NCBI RefSeq assembly: GCF_947090775.1
Contig: NZ_OX352321.1
Coordinates: 310,001-374,000 of the forward strand
Direction: 5' to 3'
Source of the DNA: Pseudarthrobacter sp. MM222
GTDB taxonomy: Bacteria; Actinomycetota; Actinomycetes; Actinomycetales; Micrococcaceae
Length of the DNA: 64,000 nucleotides
In this document: piece by piece, positions 1-9,015 of the stretch
Numbering within the stretch: position 1 is the stretch's first letter
Layout: each line of letters starts with the position of its first letter
The notes under the pieces: model-generated
What the model was told of the DNA's origin: nothing
Database searches by the model: none
Seen by the model: only the letters and a program-made list of their open reading frames with translations
Made by a program: the position numbers and the translations under genes

Positions 1-432
1 GCTTCCGACGCCGCGGCTGGCGATCACCAGGAGGCGTGCGTCCCGGGAAGCGCTCCGGAGAACCTGGGCCGGCAGTCCGGCTTCCATGACGCCGTCGACG
101 GCGTCCCCGTTGGCGTCGGCCGGGCCGGCGGCACCGCCGTCCGCCGCGGTTCCCGGGACGACGCCTGACAGCGGGCGGTAGGCCTGACGGGCCAGCTCGA
201 TGCCTTCGGCGACGATTGTCTCAGCGGAATGCCGTAGCCCGCTGCCCTCCACACCCTTGACCGGCCCGAGGTTCTTGGTGAAGATCGGCCAGACCCAGGC
301 ATGCACCACACGGAGCGGGGACTGGAGGGTGGCCGCGTACTCCGCCGCCCACCGGACCGCTTGCTGCGCTGCCTCGGACCCGTCGTAGCCCACCGCCACG
401 GTGTTGCGCCCCTGCCCTGCTGCGGGTGCCAA
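1..432 (-). CDS. Universal stress protein, partial at window edge
   Basis: A UspA-fold stress protein that runs off the left edge, so its C-terminus is not visible. The frame opens at a TTG preceded by a strong ribosome binding site (GGGAGGAA); 144 codons remain. The first beta strand and nucleotide-binding Asp are seen as VAVGYDGS (residues 12-19), and the visible end, VIASRGVGS, is the start of the usual Gly-rich ATP loop. UspA proteins bind ATP and support survival under stress or hypoxia, but the partner is usually unknown. It is the last gene of a leftward block of envelope and stress genes. A longer overlapping frame on the same strand has no domain logic and was discarded. Confidence 0.85.
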   Translation of the reverse strand, partial: MAPAAGQGRNTVAVGYDGSEAAQQAVRWAAEYAATLQSPLRVVHAWVWPIFTKNLGPVKGVEGSGLRHSAETIVAEGIELARQAYRPLSGVVPGTAADGGAAGPADANGDAVDGVMEAGLPAQVLRSASRDARLLVIASRGVGS

Positions 433-505
433 CTGCTTCCTCCCGGGTCAGCCCGGCGCGGACCGCCGGATCTTGCCCCAGTAGACAGCAAGTGGCCTGC
501 CCCGG

Positions 506-1660
506 CTAGGGGCTTTGGTCCCGCGAGTCGCGACGGTTCGCGGCATCCCTTCGGCCTGCATCTTGGTCCGCGTTGCCGTGCTGTTCCCGCAGCTCGCGGC
601 CGTGACGGATATCTTCCTCTTCCTTTTCCTGCAGTTTGTCGCTCTTCGTGGTGTCACGGGGCGGCAGCTGGATAGTTTCCTCGGCCTCGATGCCGGCCTG
701 GAGCTGGCGGCCACGTTCCATCTCGGCGTCGAACTCGGCACCGAACAGCAGGGACATGTTCAGGATCCAGAGCCACAGCAGTGAAACGATGACGCCGCCG
801 ATGGTCCCGTACGTCTCGTTGTAGCTGCTGAAGTTGGCGACGTACAACGCGAAGCCGAGTGAGGCCAGCAGGAAGATCACCAGGGCTATGAAGGACCCCA
901 GGCTCATCCAGCGGAACTTGGGCTGTTTCACGTTCGGGGTGGCGTAGTAGAGGATGGCGATCGCCACCACCACAAGAGCCACCATGACCGGCCATTTGAG
1001 GATGTTCCAGACGGTCAGGAAGGCGCCGCCCACACCGATCGCGTCGCCGACGGATTCAGCCACCGGGCCGGTGAGGACCAGCATTGCGGCCAGCACGACG
1101 ACTATCAGCAGGTTGACGACGGTAACGCCAAGCACGGTGCCCCGGAGCTTGATGAACGGCCGGCCCTCGTCGATTTCATACACCCGGTTCATCGCCCGGG
1201 CAAACGCCCCGACATAGCCGGACGCGGACCAGAGGGCGGTGAGGATGCCGATCACCAGGGTCAAGCCGGCCGCGGAGGAGCTGGTGAGCTTCTGGATCGG
1301 CTCGCGGATGGCCTCTACCGTGTCGGCCGGGGCGAAGCCCTGGACGATCTCCAGGAGCGCGCCGGTAGTCTTGTCGGCCTGGCCGAAGATGCCCAGCAGC
1401 GATACCAGGGCCAGCAACGCCGGGAAGAGCGAAAGGACCGCGTAGTAGGTCAGGGAAGCGGCGAGGTCCGGACACTGGTCGTTGGTAAATTCGCGCAGAG
1501 TCTTCTTCGCGATGTATTTCCACGAGGGTTTAGTGACATCCGTGGGGCTGTCCGGCTTGCGGGAGTCGTCCGGGGCAGGCGCCCTGCGGGCCTTCGCCGT
1601 GCTGCTTTCCTCGGTTTCCGCGTTGGTAGGGGCGTGCTCGGCGGCGTCGTTCTTTGCCAT
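506..1660 (-). CDS. YihY/BrkB family inner-membrane protein
   Basis: A 384-residue polytopic membrane protein of the Virul_fac_BrkB (YihY) family, whose transport function is unsettled. The first 50 residues are hydrophilic and low in complexity. The family signature SLTYYAVLSLFPALLA follows near residue 70, then about six hydrophobic segments including a run near GFALYVANFSSYNETYG, and an acidic, charged C-terminal tail. An ATG three codons further upstream is possible, but AAAGGA is spaced 8 bases from the ATG chosen here. The gene lies 83 bases downstream of the DUF3618 gene on the same strand, which suggests an envelope-related operon. Confidence 0.9.
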   Translation of the reverse strand: MAKNDAAEHAPTNAETEESSTAKARRAPAPDDSRKPDSPTDVTKPSWKYIAKKTLREFTNDQCPDLAASLTYYAVLSLFPALLALVSLLGIFGQADKTTGALLEIVQGFAPADTVEAIREPIQKLTSSSAAGLTLVIGILTALWSASGYVGAFARAMNRVYEIDEGRPFIKLRGTVLGVTVVNLLIVVVLAAMLVLTGPVAESVGDAIGVGGAFLTVWNILKWPVMVALVVVAIAILYYATPNVKQPKFRWMSLGSFIALVIFLLASLGFALYVANFSSYNETYGTIGGVIVSLLWLWILNMSLLFGAEFDAEMERGRQLQAGIEAEETIQLPPRDTTKSDKLQEKEEEDIRHGRELREQHGNADQDAGRRDAANRRDSRDQSP

Positions 1661-1743
1661 GGGGACCATCCTTTGAGGGGGTTCAGTGCAGCGGCCGGCC
1701 GCCCGTCACGTCAGCTTGGGCGGCCAGCCGGGTTCCGGCGTGC

Positions 1744-2373
1744 TTAAGCCTGCTGGACGTTGTCCTTGGCGTCCGCAGCTTTATCCTTCACATCGGCCAC
1801 GGCGCCCTGGCCTTCGGCCTTGACGTGCTCGGTGGCGTCCGCGGCCGTTGCCTTGACGTTTTCCATGGCCGCCTGGGCGGGCTCCTTGAGCCCTTCGGCA
1901 ATGTTCTTGGCGGCGTCCGTGAGTTCCGTCGTGAGCGGTTCCGCAGCCGTCTTCAGCGCCTCGGCCGCTTCGCGCTCCTTCTGGCTGGCAGGAATCAGGG
2001 ACGAAACCAGCAGGCCTGCCCCGAATGCGATCAGCCCGGCTGCCAGCGGGTTGCCCTGGGTTTTGGCCTTGACCTGGGTCGGCGCGTCCCCGATGGCGGA
2101 GCCGGCGTTCCCAAGGGCGGTGCCGGCGTCGCCGAGGTGCGAACCGGCACTGCCGGTCGCGGAATGCACGTTATCCGCTGCGTGGTCGGCTGCTCCCATG
2201 ACTTTCTCCTTTACTCCAAAGACGGCGTCCTTGACGGACTCTTTGACCTTGTCACTCTGCCGTTGGACGATGTGCGACGGCGTGACCTTGTCCGCCACGG
2301 CGTCGACGTTGGTGCCGAGCCGTGCGCGGGTTGCTTCGATATCTGCTCGGATGACATCCGGGTTTTCACTCAT
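1744..2373 (-). CDS. DUF3618 domain membrane-associated protein
   Basis: A 209-residue protein with an N-terminal DUF3618 segment (IRADIEATRARLGTNVDAV, residues 8-26), a long Ala/Asp/Lys-rich helical middle, one membrane segment at about residues 110-127, and a helical tail rich in AADA-type repeats that resembles LEA or apolipoprotein-like amphipathic helices. In actinobacteria DUF3618 proteins typically sit beside holin-like and YihY-type membrane genes, as here. The gene starts 18 bases after the holin-like gene ends, so the two are probably co-transcribed. The biochemical role is unknown; a role in envelope stress is inferred from context only. Confidence 0.85.
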   Translation of the reverse strand: MSENPDVIRADIEATRARLGTNVDAVADKVTPSHIVQRQSDKVKESVKDAVFGVKEKVMGAADHAADNVHSATGSAGSHLGDAGTALGNAGSAIGDAPTQVKAKTQGNPLAAGLIAFGAGLLVSSLIPASQKEREAAEALKTAAEPLTTELTDAAKNIAEGLKEPAQAAMENVKATAADATEHVKAEGQGAVADVKDKAADAKDNVQQA

Positions 2374-2391
2374 ACTGTTTCCTCGCTGGAT

Positions 2392-2805
2392 CTAAGAGTT
2401 GGGCTTAAGCGTGGGGGGAATTTCCTGCAGCGTCTCAGCCGTCTGGGGCAGGCCCTTGATCGCCTTCAGCTCCTTGCGTCCGGTCGAGGCCAGGACGGCA
2501 GCAACGATGCCCCAGATGATTGCTACAACGACGCCGGACCAGCCGAGTCCCATCCACTGTCCGAGCGCCCACCAAAGGGCGAGTGAGAGGAACACCAGCA
2601 CGAAATGCCCCGCGACGCCGGCGCCGGCGAGCATGCCGCTGCCTTTGCCGGCCCGCGTGGCAGACTGTTTGAGCTCGACCTTGGCCAGCTCGACTTCCTG
2701 CCGCATCAGGGTGGACATGTCCCGTGTCACGTCACCAAGCAGCTCACCCAGGGACGAGGTTTCGGCCTTGGCGTGCGCGGGGGTGGGAGGCACTTCGCTG
2801 CTCAT
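2392..2805 (-). CDS. Phage holin-like (Holin-X) membrane protein
   Basis: A 137-residue protein with a hydrophilic helical N-terminus (LLGDVTRDMSTLMRQEVELA) and two membrane spans at about residues 58-80 and 86-107, the layout of the Phage_holin_3_6/actinobacterial Holin-X family. Despite the family name these are chromosomal housekeeping genes next to DUF3618 genes; no lysin or phage gene is nearby. Its ATG overlaps the TGA of the upstream gene (ATGA), which indicates translational coupling. The exact function is unknown. Confidence 0.88.
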   Translation of the reverse strand: MSSEVPPTPAHAKAETSSLGELLGDVTRDMSTLMRQEVELAKVELKQSATRAGKGSGMLAGAGVAGHFVLVFLSLALWWALGQWMGLGWSGVVVAIIWGIVAAVLASTGRKELKAIKGLPQTAETLQEIPPTLKPNS

Positions 2806-3647
2806 CGACGGCCCCCGTCGAAGGGGTCATCGCGGAGCGGATCGGCCCGCAACGGATCGGTGACTACCGGCTCTGAGCCCCACCGGTCCTGCCGGCCGGC
2901 GACGCCCGGGGCGGCGTCCAGCGGGCTGGGCGGGTAGGTGTCAGCCAAGCCTGCGGTCGTCGTTGCCGGAGCCGGCAGCTGCACGGGCGGCGGCGGAACG
3001 GCCGTCCCGGTATCCGGAACACGCGAGACCGATGCCGTGCCCGTCGATTCAGGGGCGCCGGCGCTGAGGCTGCGGCTGAGCCGTCCGGCCAATACGCCGG
3101 CACCGGCCGCGAGCAGCAGGAACGTGCCCGGACGCTGGCGAGCGAACGACTTCACTTCTGTCAGGAGGGAACCCGGATCGCGTCCGTCAAGCCAGGCCGC
3201 GACGGCGGAGGACCGCTCGGCGGCTTGGCGCACCAGGTCACTGGCGACGCCGGGCTGATCCGGCGCGGAGGCCATGGAGTGCAGCTCGGTCGAGATGGAA
3301 CGCAGGCCCTCGGCGACTTTCTGCTGCTGCGTGCCGGCCTGGTCGGTGAGATCCGTCTTGGCCTGGTGCAGGAGGTCCTTGGCGTTTGTCTTGACCTCGG
3401 CCGCGACGTTGGCGGCTTCCGCCTTTGCCGTACCTGCAACATTTTGGGCGGCGTCGGTGGCCTGGCGGGCTACTTCCGCGGCCTCTTCCTTGGCTGCATC
3501 CTTCTTAGAGTCTGCACCTGCGGGTGCGCCAAGCGGTGTTCCGGCGCTCGTGCCGGCGGGGAATGTCGATGCCGGCCGGAGGGGAGTCTGCTGGGTAGCC
3601 GAAGGGGTGCCGAGGCTCCCGTCCTGGGGCCATTGGTTCTCTGTCAT
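2802..3647 (-). CDS. Alanine-rich single-span membrane protein
   Basis: A 281-residue protein without a recognised catalytic domain. It has an acidic N-terminus, an Ala/Lys/Glu-rich amphipathic helical region (AAEVARQATDAAQNVAGTA) much like LEA or DUF3618-type helices, one membrane segment (TFLLLAAGAGVLAGRL), and a Pro/Asp-rich C-terminal tail ending in a cluster of Asp-Pro-Leu-Arg repeats. The ATG was chosen because GGAAAGAGAG precedes it; a 13-codon upstream extension lacks such a site. It is the first gene of the leftward envelope block, coupled to the holin-like gene by an ATGA overlap. It probably organises or tethers envelope components. Confidence 0.75.
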   Translation of the reverse strand: MTENQWPQDGSLGTPSATQQTPLRPASTFPAGTSAGTPLGAPAGADSKKDAAKEEAAEVARQATDAAQNVAGTAKAEAANVAAEVKTNAKDLLHQAKTDLTDQAGTQQQKVAEGLRSISTELHSMASAPDQPGVASDLVRQAAERSSAVAAWLDGRDPGSLLTEVKSFARQRPGTFLLLAAGAGVLAGRLSRSLSAGAPESTGTASVSRVPDTGTAVPPPPVQLPAPATTTAGLADTYPPSPLDAAPGVAGRQDRWGSEPVVTDPLRADPLRDDPFDGGRR

Positions 3648-3761
3648 CTTCGCTCTCTTTCCAAGAAGATCGGATGCTGATCGCAAACCAGCAATACTGG
3701 AGTACTAATAGTAAGCATGGTTACTATCGAATAGTAAGTACCCTTGCTGTTATTTTTTTCG

Positions 3762-3800
3762 TGCCGCCTGACGTGCCGCCTGACGTGCCGCGTGACGTGC
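3762..3800. repeat. Short tandem repeat of a 12-base unit
   Basis: The unit GTGCCGCCTGAC is present twice in tandem, followed by a one-base variant (GTGCCGCGTGAC) and a truncated fourth start. It lies in the 250-base divergent gap between the alanine-rich membrane protein and the methyltransferase gene, where no ORF is supported. AATAGTAA also occurs twice (near 3706 and 3731) with an intervening TTACTAT, an AT-rich patch that could hold the leftward promoter. Confidence 0.5.
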
Positions 3801-3894
3801 CCCCTACTGATGGGGAGTTTGCTGTCCGGGGGCCGAATGGGCGGGGCAGTACGGTGAACTAGGGTTAAAGGATGAGTAAAACGGCGGCCGGCTG

Positions 3895-4812
3895 ATGGCG
3901 AAGCGGGGCAGGGCAGCCAACCGGAATGCCGGGCCGGCGGCGCCGGGAGTCGTGGATGTGCCGAAGGGAAGCCGGCCCGACGGCCCGGTCGAGGGCGTTT
4001 ACTACATCGACACGGGCGACTGTGAGCTGATTCCGGACCAGGACAATTCCACCGGCTGGTTGCTGCGCATCAACGGCGTAATGAGCTCCCATATCGATCT
4101 GGCCGATCCGCTGTTTCTTGATTTCGAGTACATGCGCTGGATCGCCGCGCTGGTGGAGTCCCGCTGGACCCCGGACGCAAGGCCCAAGCTGCGCGCCCTG
4201 CACCTCGGCGGCGGAGCATGCTCCTTGGCGCGATATTTCCATGCTGCCTATCCGGAGGCCCGCCAGGTGGTGGTGGAGCTGGACGGCAAGCTCGCCGAGT
4301 ACGTCCGCGGCTGGTTTGATCTGCCCAAAGCCCCGCTGTTGCGGCTGCGCGTAGGGGAGGCGCGGGAGGTCACCGAAAGCCTCACCCCGGAGACCCGCGA
4401 CGTCATCATCCGCGATGTCTTTGCCGGCTCGGTGACACCCCGGGCGCTGACCACCCGGGAATTCACCGCGCACGCCAAGCGGGTCCTGGCGCCGGGCGGG
4501 ATCTATGTGGTCAATTCCGGAGATGCCCCGGATTTGAGGAATGCCCGCGAGGACGCGGCCACCATCGCCGACGCTTTCAAGCACACGGTGATCATTGCGG
4601 ACCCGGCGATGCTCAAGGGCCGGCGCTACGGCAACATGGTCATGGCCGGCAGCGATCTTCCGTTCGAGGACGACCCCCGGCTGGCGCGCCGCCTGCTGGG
4701 CGGTGCGATGCCGGCCCACATCTGGAACGACGCCCGGGTCCGGGCCTTCGCCGCCGGCTCCCCGGTGCGGCGCGACCCCAAAGTCCCGGAGCTCCCGCCG
4801 ATTGCTCCGTAA
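3895..4812 (+). CDS. Spermidine-synthase-like SAM-dependent methyltransferase fold protein
   Basis: A 305-residue protein of the spermine/spermidine synthase family (Rossmann fold that binds S-adenosylmethionine or its decarboxylated form). Motif I is LHLGGGACSLARY (about residues 102-114), followed by VVVELD (acidic ribose-binding residue) and DVIIRDVFAGS. Many actinobacterial proteins of this type lack polyamine partners and have no proven substrate, and no other polyamine gene lies nearby. The ATG overlaps the TGA of a possible 7-codon leader ORF (3872-3895). The C-terminal residues PIAP and the TAA stop are encoded inside a palindromic repeat shared with the convergent LysR gene. Confidence 0.82.
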   Translation: MAKRGRAANRNAGPAAPGVVDVPKGSRPDGPVEGVYYIDTGDCELIPDQDNSTGWLLRINGVMSSHIDLADPLFLDFEYMRWIAALVESRWTPDARPKLRALHLGGGACSLARYFHAAYPEARQVVVELDGKLAEYVRGWFDLPKAPLLRLRVGEAREVTESLTPETRDVIIRDVFAGSVTPRALTTREFTAHAKRVLAPGGIYVVNSGDAPDLRNAREDAATIADAFKHTVIIADPAMLKGRRYGNMVMAGSDLPFEDDPRLARRLLGGAMPAHIWNDARVRAFAAGSPVRRDPKVPELPPIAP

Positions 4813-4856
4813 CTGCCCTTTTGCGGCCTCTAAACGGCGTTTACGGAGCAGTCGAT
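4799..4856. repeat. Palindromic intergenic repeat, copy 1
   Basis: A 58-base imperfect palindrome with arms CGATTGCTCCGTAACTGCCC and, on the other strand, ATCGACTGCTCCGTAAACGCC. The same family recurs at 16052-16111. Both arms contain CCGTAA, and the TAA serves as the stop codon of the rightward methyltransferase gene on one strand and of the LysR gene on the other. It resembles a REP-type element or a bidirectional terminator. Confidence 0.8.
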
Positions 4857-5758
4857 GGGTTCCCGCCCCGGCCCATCAGTGCCTCGCGGTGGTTGGCCGT
4901 CTGTTGCCGCAGCGCTTGCACCACCGCCGCCACCGCCGGCCGGCGCATGGAATCGGGACGCAACACCATCCAATACGGCAGCAGCTCGGCAAACTTCTCT
5001 GGCAGCAGCCGAACAAGGTCCGGGTGCAGATCCGCCGCGAAACAGGGCAGGAACCCGATCCCGGCGCCGGCGCGCGTTGCCTCCACATGGACAAAGACGT
5101 TGGTGGAGCTTAGCCCTTCCCGCATGGTCGGCACGAGCCGGCGCGGCGCGTCCAGATCGTCCACCTGGAGCATGGAGTCGACAAAATACACGAGGGCATG
5201 GGCCGTCAGCTCCTCCACCGTCGCCGGGGTGCCATACTCCGCGAGGTAGTCGCGGGAAGCGTACATCCCGAGCATGTATTCGCCGAGCCTCGCCGCCGCA
5301 GCCCGGTGCACCTGGGGCTCTCCCACCACCACTTCGATATCCAAGCCGGAGCGCTGCTGTAGTGCCCGCCGGGTCACCGTGATGATCTCGACGCTCAGGC
5401 CGGGGTGTTCACGGCGCAGCCGGGCGACCGCGGGGGCCGCGATGTAGGCGCTGAATCCGTCGGTTGCGGTCATCCGAACGACGCCGGTGATCGGGTCCGG
5501 CGTGCGGCCGGTCTGTTCGAGCGCCCGGACGGCCTCCTCCACCCGCTCTCCCACCTGCACGGCTTCAACCCCGAGGTCCGTGAGCTCCCAGCCCCCTGCG
5601 GCGCGGGACAGCACGCGGCCCCCCAGCGCCTTCTCCAGCGCGGCGATCCTGCGGGAGACAGTGGTGTGGTTCAGCCCCAAGGTCTGGGCCGCCGTCGTGA
5701 ACTTTGCGGAACGGGACACGGCCAGCAGCACCAGCAGGTCATCGGGGTTAGCCTTCAT
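4841..5758 (-). CDS. LysR family transcriptional regulator
   Basis: A 305-residue LysR regulator: winged HTH at residues 5-62 (FTTAAQTLGLNHTTVSRRIA), linker helix, then an effector-binding domain from about residue 90. The start at MKANPDD was chosen because it gives the usual LTTR N-terminus; an extension of 21 codons is open but unlike the family. It is divergent from the 3-hydroxybutyrate dehydrogenase gene (gap about 140 bases), so control of that gene is the simplest inference; a T-N11-A site could lie in the gap but was not pinned down. Its C-terminal TAP and stop codon lie in the palindromic repeat. Confidence 0.92.
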   Translation of the reverse strand: MKANPDDLLVLLAVSRSAKFTTAAQTLGLNHTTVSRRIAALEKALGGRVLSRAAGGWELTDLGVEAVQVGERVEEAVRALEQTGRTPDPITGVVRMTATDGFSAYIAAPAVARLRREHPGLSVEIITVTRRALQQRSGLDIEVVVGEPQVHRAAAARLGEYMLGMYASRDYLAEYGTPATVEELTAHALVYFVDSMLQVDDLDAPRRLVPTMREGLSSTNVFVHVEATRAGAGIGFLPCFAADLHPDLVRLLPEKFAELLPYWMVLRPDSMRRPAVAAVVQALRQQTANHREALMGRGGNPSTAP

Positions 5759-5899
5759 ATCTGCAATTCTGCACACAAGGGGTGCCGGTTTGACCATTGA
5801 ATCGCCCACTTTCTGCGGCAATACTCAGTGAAGCTGCTCAGTGCCGTGCATCCTGCCTCGCCTGAGCCGCTATTGACGCTGGAACTGAGGAGTGCAGAC

Positions 5900-6649
5900 A
5901 TGGAGAGCAGCTTGAACGGCCGCAAGGCCCTCGTTACGGGCGGAGCAGGCGGGATCGGTGCCGCGAGCGTCCGTGCGCTGGCGGCGCGCGGCGCCAAGGT
6001 GACGATCGCCGACGTCGACGAGGCGGCGGCTGCTGCGCTGGCCGACGAGGTGGGCGGCACGGCCTGGGCGATCGACCTGCTCGACACCGAGGCGCTCCAG
6101 ACCCTGAGCCTGGACTGCGACATCCTCGTCAACAATGCCGGCATCCAGCGGATCAGTCCCATCGAGGACTTCGATCCGGCTGACTTCCGCCGCATCATCA
6201 CGCTCATGCTCGAGGCGCCGTTCCTGCTGATCCGCGCCGCCCTGCCGCACATGTACGCCAACGGTTTCGGCCGGGTCATCAACCTGTCCTCCGTGCACGG
6301 CCTGCGCGCCTCGCCGTTCAAGAGCGCCTACGTTTCCGCCAAGCACGGCCTGGAAGGGCTGAGCAAGGCCACCGCACTCGAGGGCGGCGCCCATGGCGTC
6401 ACCTCCAACTGCATCAACCCGGGCTACGTCCGGACGCCGCTGGTGGAGACCCAGATCGCGGACCAGGCCAAGGTGCACGGGATTCCGGAGTCCGAGGTGC
6501 TCGCCAAGATCATGTTGACTGAATCGGCCATCAAGCGCCTTGTGGAGCCGGAGGAAGTGGCCTCCCTTGTGGCCTGGCTCGCCTCGGACGACGCCGGAAT
6601 GGTCACCGGCGCCAGCTACACGATGGACGGCGGCTGGTCCGCCCGCTGA
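5900..6649 (+). CDS. 3-hydroxybutyrate dehydrogenase (SDR)
   Basis: A 249-residue classical short-chain dehydrogenase: TGGAGGIG cofactor loop at 13-20, NNAG at 78-81, catalytic Ser near 131 and YVSAK (Tyr144, Lys148). The stretch QIADQAKVHGIPESEVL and the following IKRLVEPEEVA match the substrate lid of D-3-hydroxybutyrate dehydrogenases, which interconvert 3-hydroxybutyrate and acetoacetate with NAD. GAGGAG lies before the ATG; an earlier in-frame start at 5828 lacks this and would add an unusual leader. The divergent LysR gene is the likely regulator. Assignment to this SDR subfamily is good but not proven. Confidence 0.85.
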   Translation: MESSLNGRKALVTGGAGGIGAASVRALAARGAKVTIADVDEAAAAALADEVGGTAWAIDLLDTEALQTLSLDCDILVNNAGIQRISPIEDFDPADFRRIITLMLEAPFLLIRAALPHMYANGFGRVINLSSVHGLRASPFKSAYVSAKHGLEGLSKATALEGGAHGVTSNCINPGYVRTPLVETQIADQAKVHGIPESEVLAKIMLTESAIKRLVEPEEVASLVAWLASDDAGMVTGASYTMDGGWSAR

Positions 6650-6681
6650 GCCGGCAGGGCCGCGGACTCGCCGTTCACTCC

Positions 6682-6700
6682 GGGCACGGGCGAAGTGCCC
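6682..6700. terminator. Possible short terminator hairpin between convergent genes
   Basis: GGGCAC and GTGCCC form a six-base stem around a seven-base loop in the 73-base gap between the dehydrogenase and lysE-type genes, which converge. There is no U tract, so its activity as a terminator is uncertain. Confidence 0.3.
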
Positions 6701-6722
6701 TGACTGGGGTGGTGGCACCGGC

Positions 6723-7376
6723 CTACTTGCCCTGTTGGAGCTCCGGCGCGTTCCCGACCAGCGCCAGCGTGCCGCCCAGGCCGATCATCATCACGCCGCC
6801 CGTGGTGCTCAGGGCTGCGATCCGCCGCGGTGAACTGGCGAACCAGTGGCGGGCGGTCCCGGCCGCGAGGGCCCATGCACTGTCCGAGACCAGGGCGATC
6901 GCGAGGAACAGAGCACCCAGGGTGCCCAGCTGCAGCGGGATCGCGCCGGCTTCATAATCCACGAACTGCGGCAGCACCGCCACGAAGAACACGATTGACT
7001 TGGGGTTCGTGACGCCGACGATGAAACCCTCCCGAAGCATCCGGACGGTGGAGGCCGAACGGGAGGGGTCTGCCGCCGCAGGGCCTCTTCCGCGGTGCCG
7101 GATTGCCTGGATGCCGAGGTAGATGAGGTAGGCAGCGCCGGCGAACTTCACCACGGTGAACAGCACGATGGATTGGGCCAGCACCACGCCGACGCCCAGC
7201 GCCACCGCGGCGATCTGCAGGAGTTCCCCGAGGGCGTTTCCCAGCACGCTGAGCAGCCCGCCCTTGCGTCCGAGCGCCAGCGCCCGCCCGATCACGAACA
7301 GCACGCTGGGCCCGGGCACCGCAATGAGCAGGAATGCCGCGATCGCGAAGGTGAGCAGGTTGCTTGCCGGAATCAT
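6723..7376 (-). CDS. LysE family amino-acid exporter
   Basis: A 217-residue LysE/RhtB-type exporter with six predicted membrane spans. The N-terminal pattern FLLIAVPGPSVLFVIGRALALGR contains the conserved PGP of the family, and GVTNPKSIVFFVAVLPQF matches the second signature with the NPK motif. Such proteins export amino acids or homoserine lactones by proton exchange. It follows the amino-acid permease by eight bases on the same strand, so import and export functions appear to be co-transcribed. Confidence 0.92.
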   Translation of the reverse strand: MIPASNLLTFAIAAFLLIAVPGPSVLFVIGRALALGRKGGLLSVLGNALGELLQIAAVALGVGVVLAQSIVLFTVVKFAGAAYLIYLGIQAIRHRGRGPAAADPSRSASTVRMLREGFIVGVTNPKSIVFFVAVLPQFVDYEAGAIPLQLGTLGALFLAIALVSDSAWALAAGTARHWFASSPRRIAALSTTGGVMMIGLGGTLALVGNAPELQQGK

Positions 7377-7384
7377 GCCTGAGC

Positions 7385-8872
7385 CTAACTCCGGCGTGCT
7401 GTTCCGCCTACGGTTTCGTCCACGAGTTCGGCCCGGACACGGCCGTGGCCGCGGACCCAGAGCCGGTAGGCAACCATCAGCAACCCGAGCCAGAGAGCGC
7501 CCACATAGAGCGCCACGCGGGTGTCTTCAAAGGCGCCGAGGATCACGATGACGAGGCCCATGAAGACGATGGTCAGTACGGATGCGGCGGGCCACCAGGG
7601 GGAGGGAAACTCCGAATCCGGCAGGTTTTTGCGGGCGATCTCGCGTTTCATAGCGACGTGGGAGGCGAGGATCATGACCCAGACCCAGACCGTGGCGAAG
7701 GTCGCGATCGAGGCGATCAGCAGGAACACGTCCTCGGGTATCACTGCGTTCAGCACCACCCCGACAAGCAGGATGCCGGCCATCATCACCACGGTCAGCC
7801 ACGGCACGCCGTGCCGGGAGACCTTGCCGAAACTGGCGGGGGCGTGCCCCTGCCGGGCCAGGCCGAAGAGGATCCGGCCGGCGCCGAAGATGTCGCTGTT
7901 GATCGCCGACAGCGCGGCAGTGATCACCACGGCGTTGAGGATGTGGGGTGCGGCCGGAATGCCCAGACCGCTGAAGATCTGCACGAACGGGCTGCCGTTG
8001 GTGCCGATCTCGTTCCACGGGAACAGGCTCATCAACACGCCAAGGGTCAGCACATAGAACAGCAGCACCCGGACCGGAACGGTGTTGACGGCCTTCGGAA
8101 TTACCGACTTCGGATCGGCTGCCTCGCCGGCCGTGACGCCGATGGTCTCGATCCCGCCGAAGGCGAACATCACGACGGCGAACGAGGCCAGGAGTCCTTC
8201 GAAGCCGTTTGGAAAGAGCCCGCCGTGCGCCACGAGGTTGCCCAGCCCCGGGGCGACGGTGGCGCCCCCGGCCTGGAAACCGAACGCGATAATGGCCGCC
8301 CCGCCGGCGATCATCGCGATGATGGCGACCACCTTGATCAGCGAGAACCAGAATTCAAGTTCGCCGAAGACTTTCACGCTGAGCAGGTTCAGCGCTGCGA
8401 GGAAGAAGATGATGGCCAGGACCCAGATCCAGCGTTCCACCTCGGGGAACCAGAATCCCATGTAGATGCTGAAGGCGGTGACGTCCGCGATGGCTACGAT
8501 CGCCATCTCGAACACGTAGGTCCAGCCGGTGACGAAGCCGGCCAGCGGACCGAGGTAGCGGCTCGCGTACTGTCCGAACGATCCCGACACCGGGTGCCGA
8601 ACCGCCATCTCGCCCAGGGCCCGCATCACCATGAAGACGGCAGCGCCGCCGATCATATAGGCGAACAATACGGCCGGGCCTGCCTTCTGGATCGCGGAGG
8701 CGGAGCCGTAAAAAAGCCCCGTCCCAATGGCCGATCCCAGGGCCATGAAGCGGATGTGCCGGACGTTCAGCCCCCGGCTCAGGACGGTTTCGACGGCGGT
8801 GCCGACGGTTCTGCCGGTGGTTGCCCGGGCTGAAGGGGGTGCTGCCTCGGCGGCGGTCTGGGCTTGTTGCAT
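7385..8872 (-). CDS. APC family amino-acid permease
   Basis: A 495-residue amino acid:proton symporter of the AAT subfamily (relatives of CycA, ProY, AnsP, GabP). The hallmark [20 protein letters not shown] opens TM1, followed by [20 protein letters not shown] and [18 protein letters not shown] (TM6 region), with about 12 membrane spans in total. Substrate cannot be told from the sequence. The LysE-type gene follows immediately. The 200-base gap upstream is shared with the divergent small-membrane-protein operon. Confidence 0.93.
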   Translation of the reverse strand: MQQAQTAAEAAPPSARATTGRTVGTAVETVLSRGLNVRHIRFMALGSAIGTGLFYGSASAIQKAGPAVLFAYMIGGAAVFMVMRALGEMAVRHPVSGSFGQYASRYLGPLAGFVTGWTYVFEMAIVAIADVTAFSIYMGFWFPEVERWIWVLAIIFFLAALNLLSVKVFGELEFWFSLIKVVAIIAMIAGGAAIIAFGFQAGGATVAPGLGNLVAHGGLFPNGFEGLLASFAVVMFAFGGIETIGVTAGEAADPKSVIPKAVNTVPVRVLLFYVLTLGVLMSLFPWNEIGTNGSPFVQIFSGLGIPAAPHILNAVVITAALSAINSDIFGAGRILFGLARQGHAPASFGKVSRHGVPWLTVVMMAGILLVGVVLNAVIPEDVFLLIASIATFATVWVWVMILASHVAMKREIARKNLPDSEFPSPWWPAASVLTIVFMGLVIVILGAFEDTRVALYVGALWLGLLMVAYRLWVRGHGRVRAELVDETVGGTARRS

Positions 8873-9015
8873 GCGAATACCTTCTCGTCATTGGGAGGGG
8901 GATCGCTATCCAGCAGACCATGTCCGGCGGAGCTGTGATCAGCCTCACTGGTAAGAGGTGTCTTTGATTTCAGACTGGGTGACCCATGCGCCATACCCGT
9001 TAATGTCGAAAACCA

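Noticed and set aside
24..491. Arg/Ser-rich 155-residue ORF on the minus strand
   Set aside because: It is out of frame with the universal stress protein on the same strand; composition is typical of a GC-rich shadow frame.
2392..2805. Prophage lysis gene
   Set aside because: The holin-like protein has no lysin or phage neighbours and sits with DUF3618, the usual chromosomal context of Holin-X proteins.
7364..8833. 489-residue plus-strand ORF opposite the amino-acid permease
   Set aside because: Asp/His/Gly-rich shadow with no domain; the minus-strand permease explains the region.
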